The notes under the pieces: generated by a model
What the model saw: the letters and a program-made list of their open reading frames with translations, nothing else
What the model was told of the DNA's origin: nothing
Databases searched by the model: none
Translations under genes and position numbers: made by a program
Source: Candidatus Peregrinibacteria bacterium
GTDB taxonomy: Bacteria > Patescibacteriota > Gracilibacteria > UM-FILTER-43-11
DNA length: 6,333 nucleotides
Assembly (NCBI GenBank): GCA_016220125.1
Contig: JACRIF010000014.1
Coordinates: 1 to 6,333 of the forward strand
Direction of reading: 5' to 3'
Part shown: positions 5,803-6,333 of the stretch, in pieces
How positions within the stretch are numbered: the stretch's first letter is position 1
Layout of the letters: the number at the start of each line of letters is the position of its first letter

Positions 5803-5831
5803 ATTATACAATATATTTTTATATTATGCAA
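5803..5831 (-). promoter_or_regulatory. Promoter of the SLH-domain gene, flanked by a 9-bp direct repeat
   Basis: Read on the minus strand, TTGCAT (5826-5831, three of six -35 bases) is followed after 17 bases by a perfect -10 TATAAT (5803-5808). Transcription would start near 5796, leaving a leader of about 24 bases with no Shine-Dalgarno. The 9-mer TAATACTTG (minus strand) occurs twice, at 5829-5837 overlapping the -35 and at 5795-5803 overlapping the start point, as operator half-sites might. The surroundings are very AT-rich. Confidence 0.6.
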
Positions 5832-5851
5832 GTATTAGATTCAGGCAACCC

Positions 5852-5885
5852 AAAAATCCCAGCCTCCTGCATGGGGGGCTGGGAT
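5852..5885 (-). terminator. Rho-independent terminator of the right-edge gene
   Basis: A nine-bp stem ATCCCAGCC (5856-5864) with GGCTGGGAT (5877-5885) is followed on the minus strand by TTTTT. Inside the stem a further CC/GG pairing (5866-5867 with 5874-5875) is flanked by mismatches. It lies 20 bases beyond the stop of the gene at 5906-6333 and just upstream of the SLH promoter, which it insulates. Confidence 0.88.
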
Positions 5886-5905
5886 ATGAAATGGCTGAGT
5901 GGAAT

Positions 5906-6333
5906 TTAGGGCATGACCCAATTCAAGCCCGAGGGGACATAGTGGAAATCATCGAGCATGGTTCCGGTTTTGGGCAAAATTCCCGAAATGATCACGGCAT
6001 TCCCGAAAAGATTTTCAATCGTGTCTCCCGCCTTCTTGAATATTCCTTTCCCAATCATCATCGCGGCCTCCTCGGAACCAATCAGGATTGGGATGTAGGA
6101 CTTCCCACCCAAGCGGATAGGCCGCAGGTCTGCGGCGGAAAAGGAATAACTGAACGCCACGGGAACGCTGTTCTCATCCGCCACCTCGTAAAACCACTTG
6201 AGGATTCCAAGATCATTCAGGCTTCTCACCAACGCCGTGGCGGAAAGTTGCGCAAAGGTGGATGCGTTCACGAAATGGGCGTCATCCAAAAGGGTGTTGG
6301 TTTTGGGCAGGATGGAGACAACCTTGATGGAGG
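5906..6333 (-). CDS. C-terminal part of an unrecognised protein with a duplicated ILPKT-x-T-x-LDD motif (5' end outside window)
   Basis: The frame is open from the right edge and ends in TAA (complement of 5906-5908), giving 141 residues. A TTG at 6287-6289 could be read as a start, but the frame and its motif continue upstream to the edge, so the gene is almost surely cut by the window. The motif ILPKTNTLLDDAHFV (fragment residues 7-21) recurs as ILPKTGTMLDDFHYV (118-132), close to the C-terminus. Between them lie a helix with LGILKWFYEV (41-50), a strand-rich part and YIPILIGSEEAAMMIGKGIF (79-98). The second motif loosely recalls the periplasmic core of MacB/FtsX-like ABC permeases, which carry a G-(I/V)-L-x-x-T-G-T-x-x-D segment, but no membrane helix is visible here and I do not assign a function. 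It is followed by its own terminator. Confidence 0.75.
   Translation of the reverse strand, partial: SIKVVSILPKTNTLLDDAHFVNASTFAQLSATALVRSLNDLGILKWFYEVADENSVPVAFSYSFSAADLRPIRLGGKSYIPILIGSEEAAMMIGKGIFKKAGDTIENLFGNAVIISGILPKTGTMLDDFHYVPSGLNWVMP

Noticed and set aside
6287..6289. TTG at 6287-6289 as the start of the right-edge gene
   Set aside because: The frame stays open to the window edge, and the duplicated ILPKT motif begins upstream of this codon, so the real start is outside the window.
1..6333. Possible UGA-to-glycine recoding, as in Gracilibacteria and Absconditabacteria, because no gene here ends in TGA
   Set aside because: About 1750 codons in seven genes contain no in-frame TGA, and all glycines use GGN codons. 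The absence of TGA stops among seven genes can be chance.

Overview
The window looks like a piece of a bacterial chromosome from the Candidate Phyla Radiation (Patescibacteria), most plausibly a Peregrinibacteria-like lineage. This is inferred from the gene set: a DUF5671 membrane protein with a pilin-like tail, a DUF378 mini-protein, a thrombospondin type-3 repeat protein, a secreted protein with three SLH domains, and a lipoprotein-like C-terminus. All reading frames work with standard stops (six TAA, one TAG), with no sign of UGA recoding. Most genes are about 50-58% GC; the first partial gene is clearly AT-richer, at about 38%.

Layout. 3-377 (+) is the C-terminal end of an unrecognised, probably exported protein. 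It converges on 443-1435 (-), a membrane-anchored polysaccharide deacetylase (NodB/CE4). Divergent from that is 1574-1828 (+), a DUF378 two-helix membrane protein with its own promoter and a strong terminator. A gene-free stretch (1829-2243) carries several inverted repeats. 2268-3248 (+) is the DUF5671 protein, which shares a bidirectional terminator with the convergent 3318-3971 (-) TSP3-repeat protein. 4180-5772 (-) is the SLH-domain protein, with its own promoter and terminator. 5906-6333 (-) is the C-terminal part of another unrecognised protein, also followed by a terminator.

Working together. Five of the seven genes encode envelope or secreted proteins: a cell-wall polysaccharide deacetylase, an SLH-anchored surface protein, a Ca-binding-type TSP3 protein and two small or medium membrane proteins. 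Nearly every gene has its own terminator and several have their own promoter, so this is a neighbourhood of single-gene units rather than one operon. There is no mobile element, CRISPR array, tRNA or rRNA that I can see.

The most notable item is the SLH protein. Its N-terminal half contains five Cys-framed helical repeats with an exact 39-residue period (first cysteines at 41, 80, 119, 158 and 197), plus two longer variants. I do not recognise this as a named domain. Also notable are the lack of Shine-Dalgarno sequences with short AT-rich leaders, two operator-like sites at promoters, and Cys/His clusters at both ends of the DUF378 protein.
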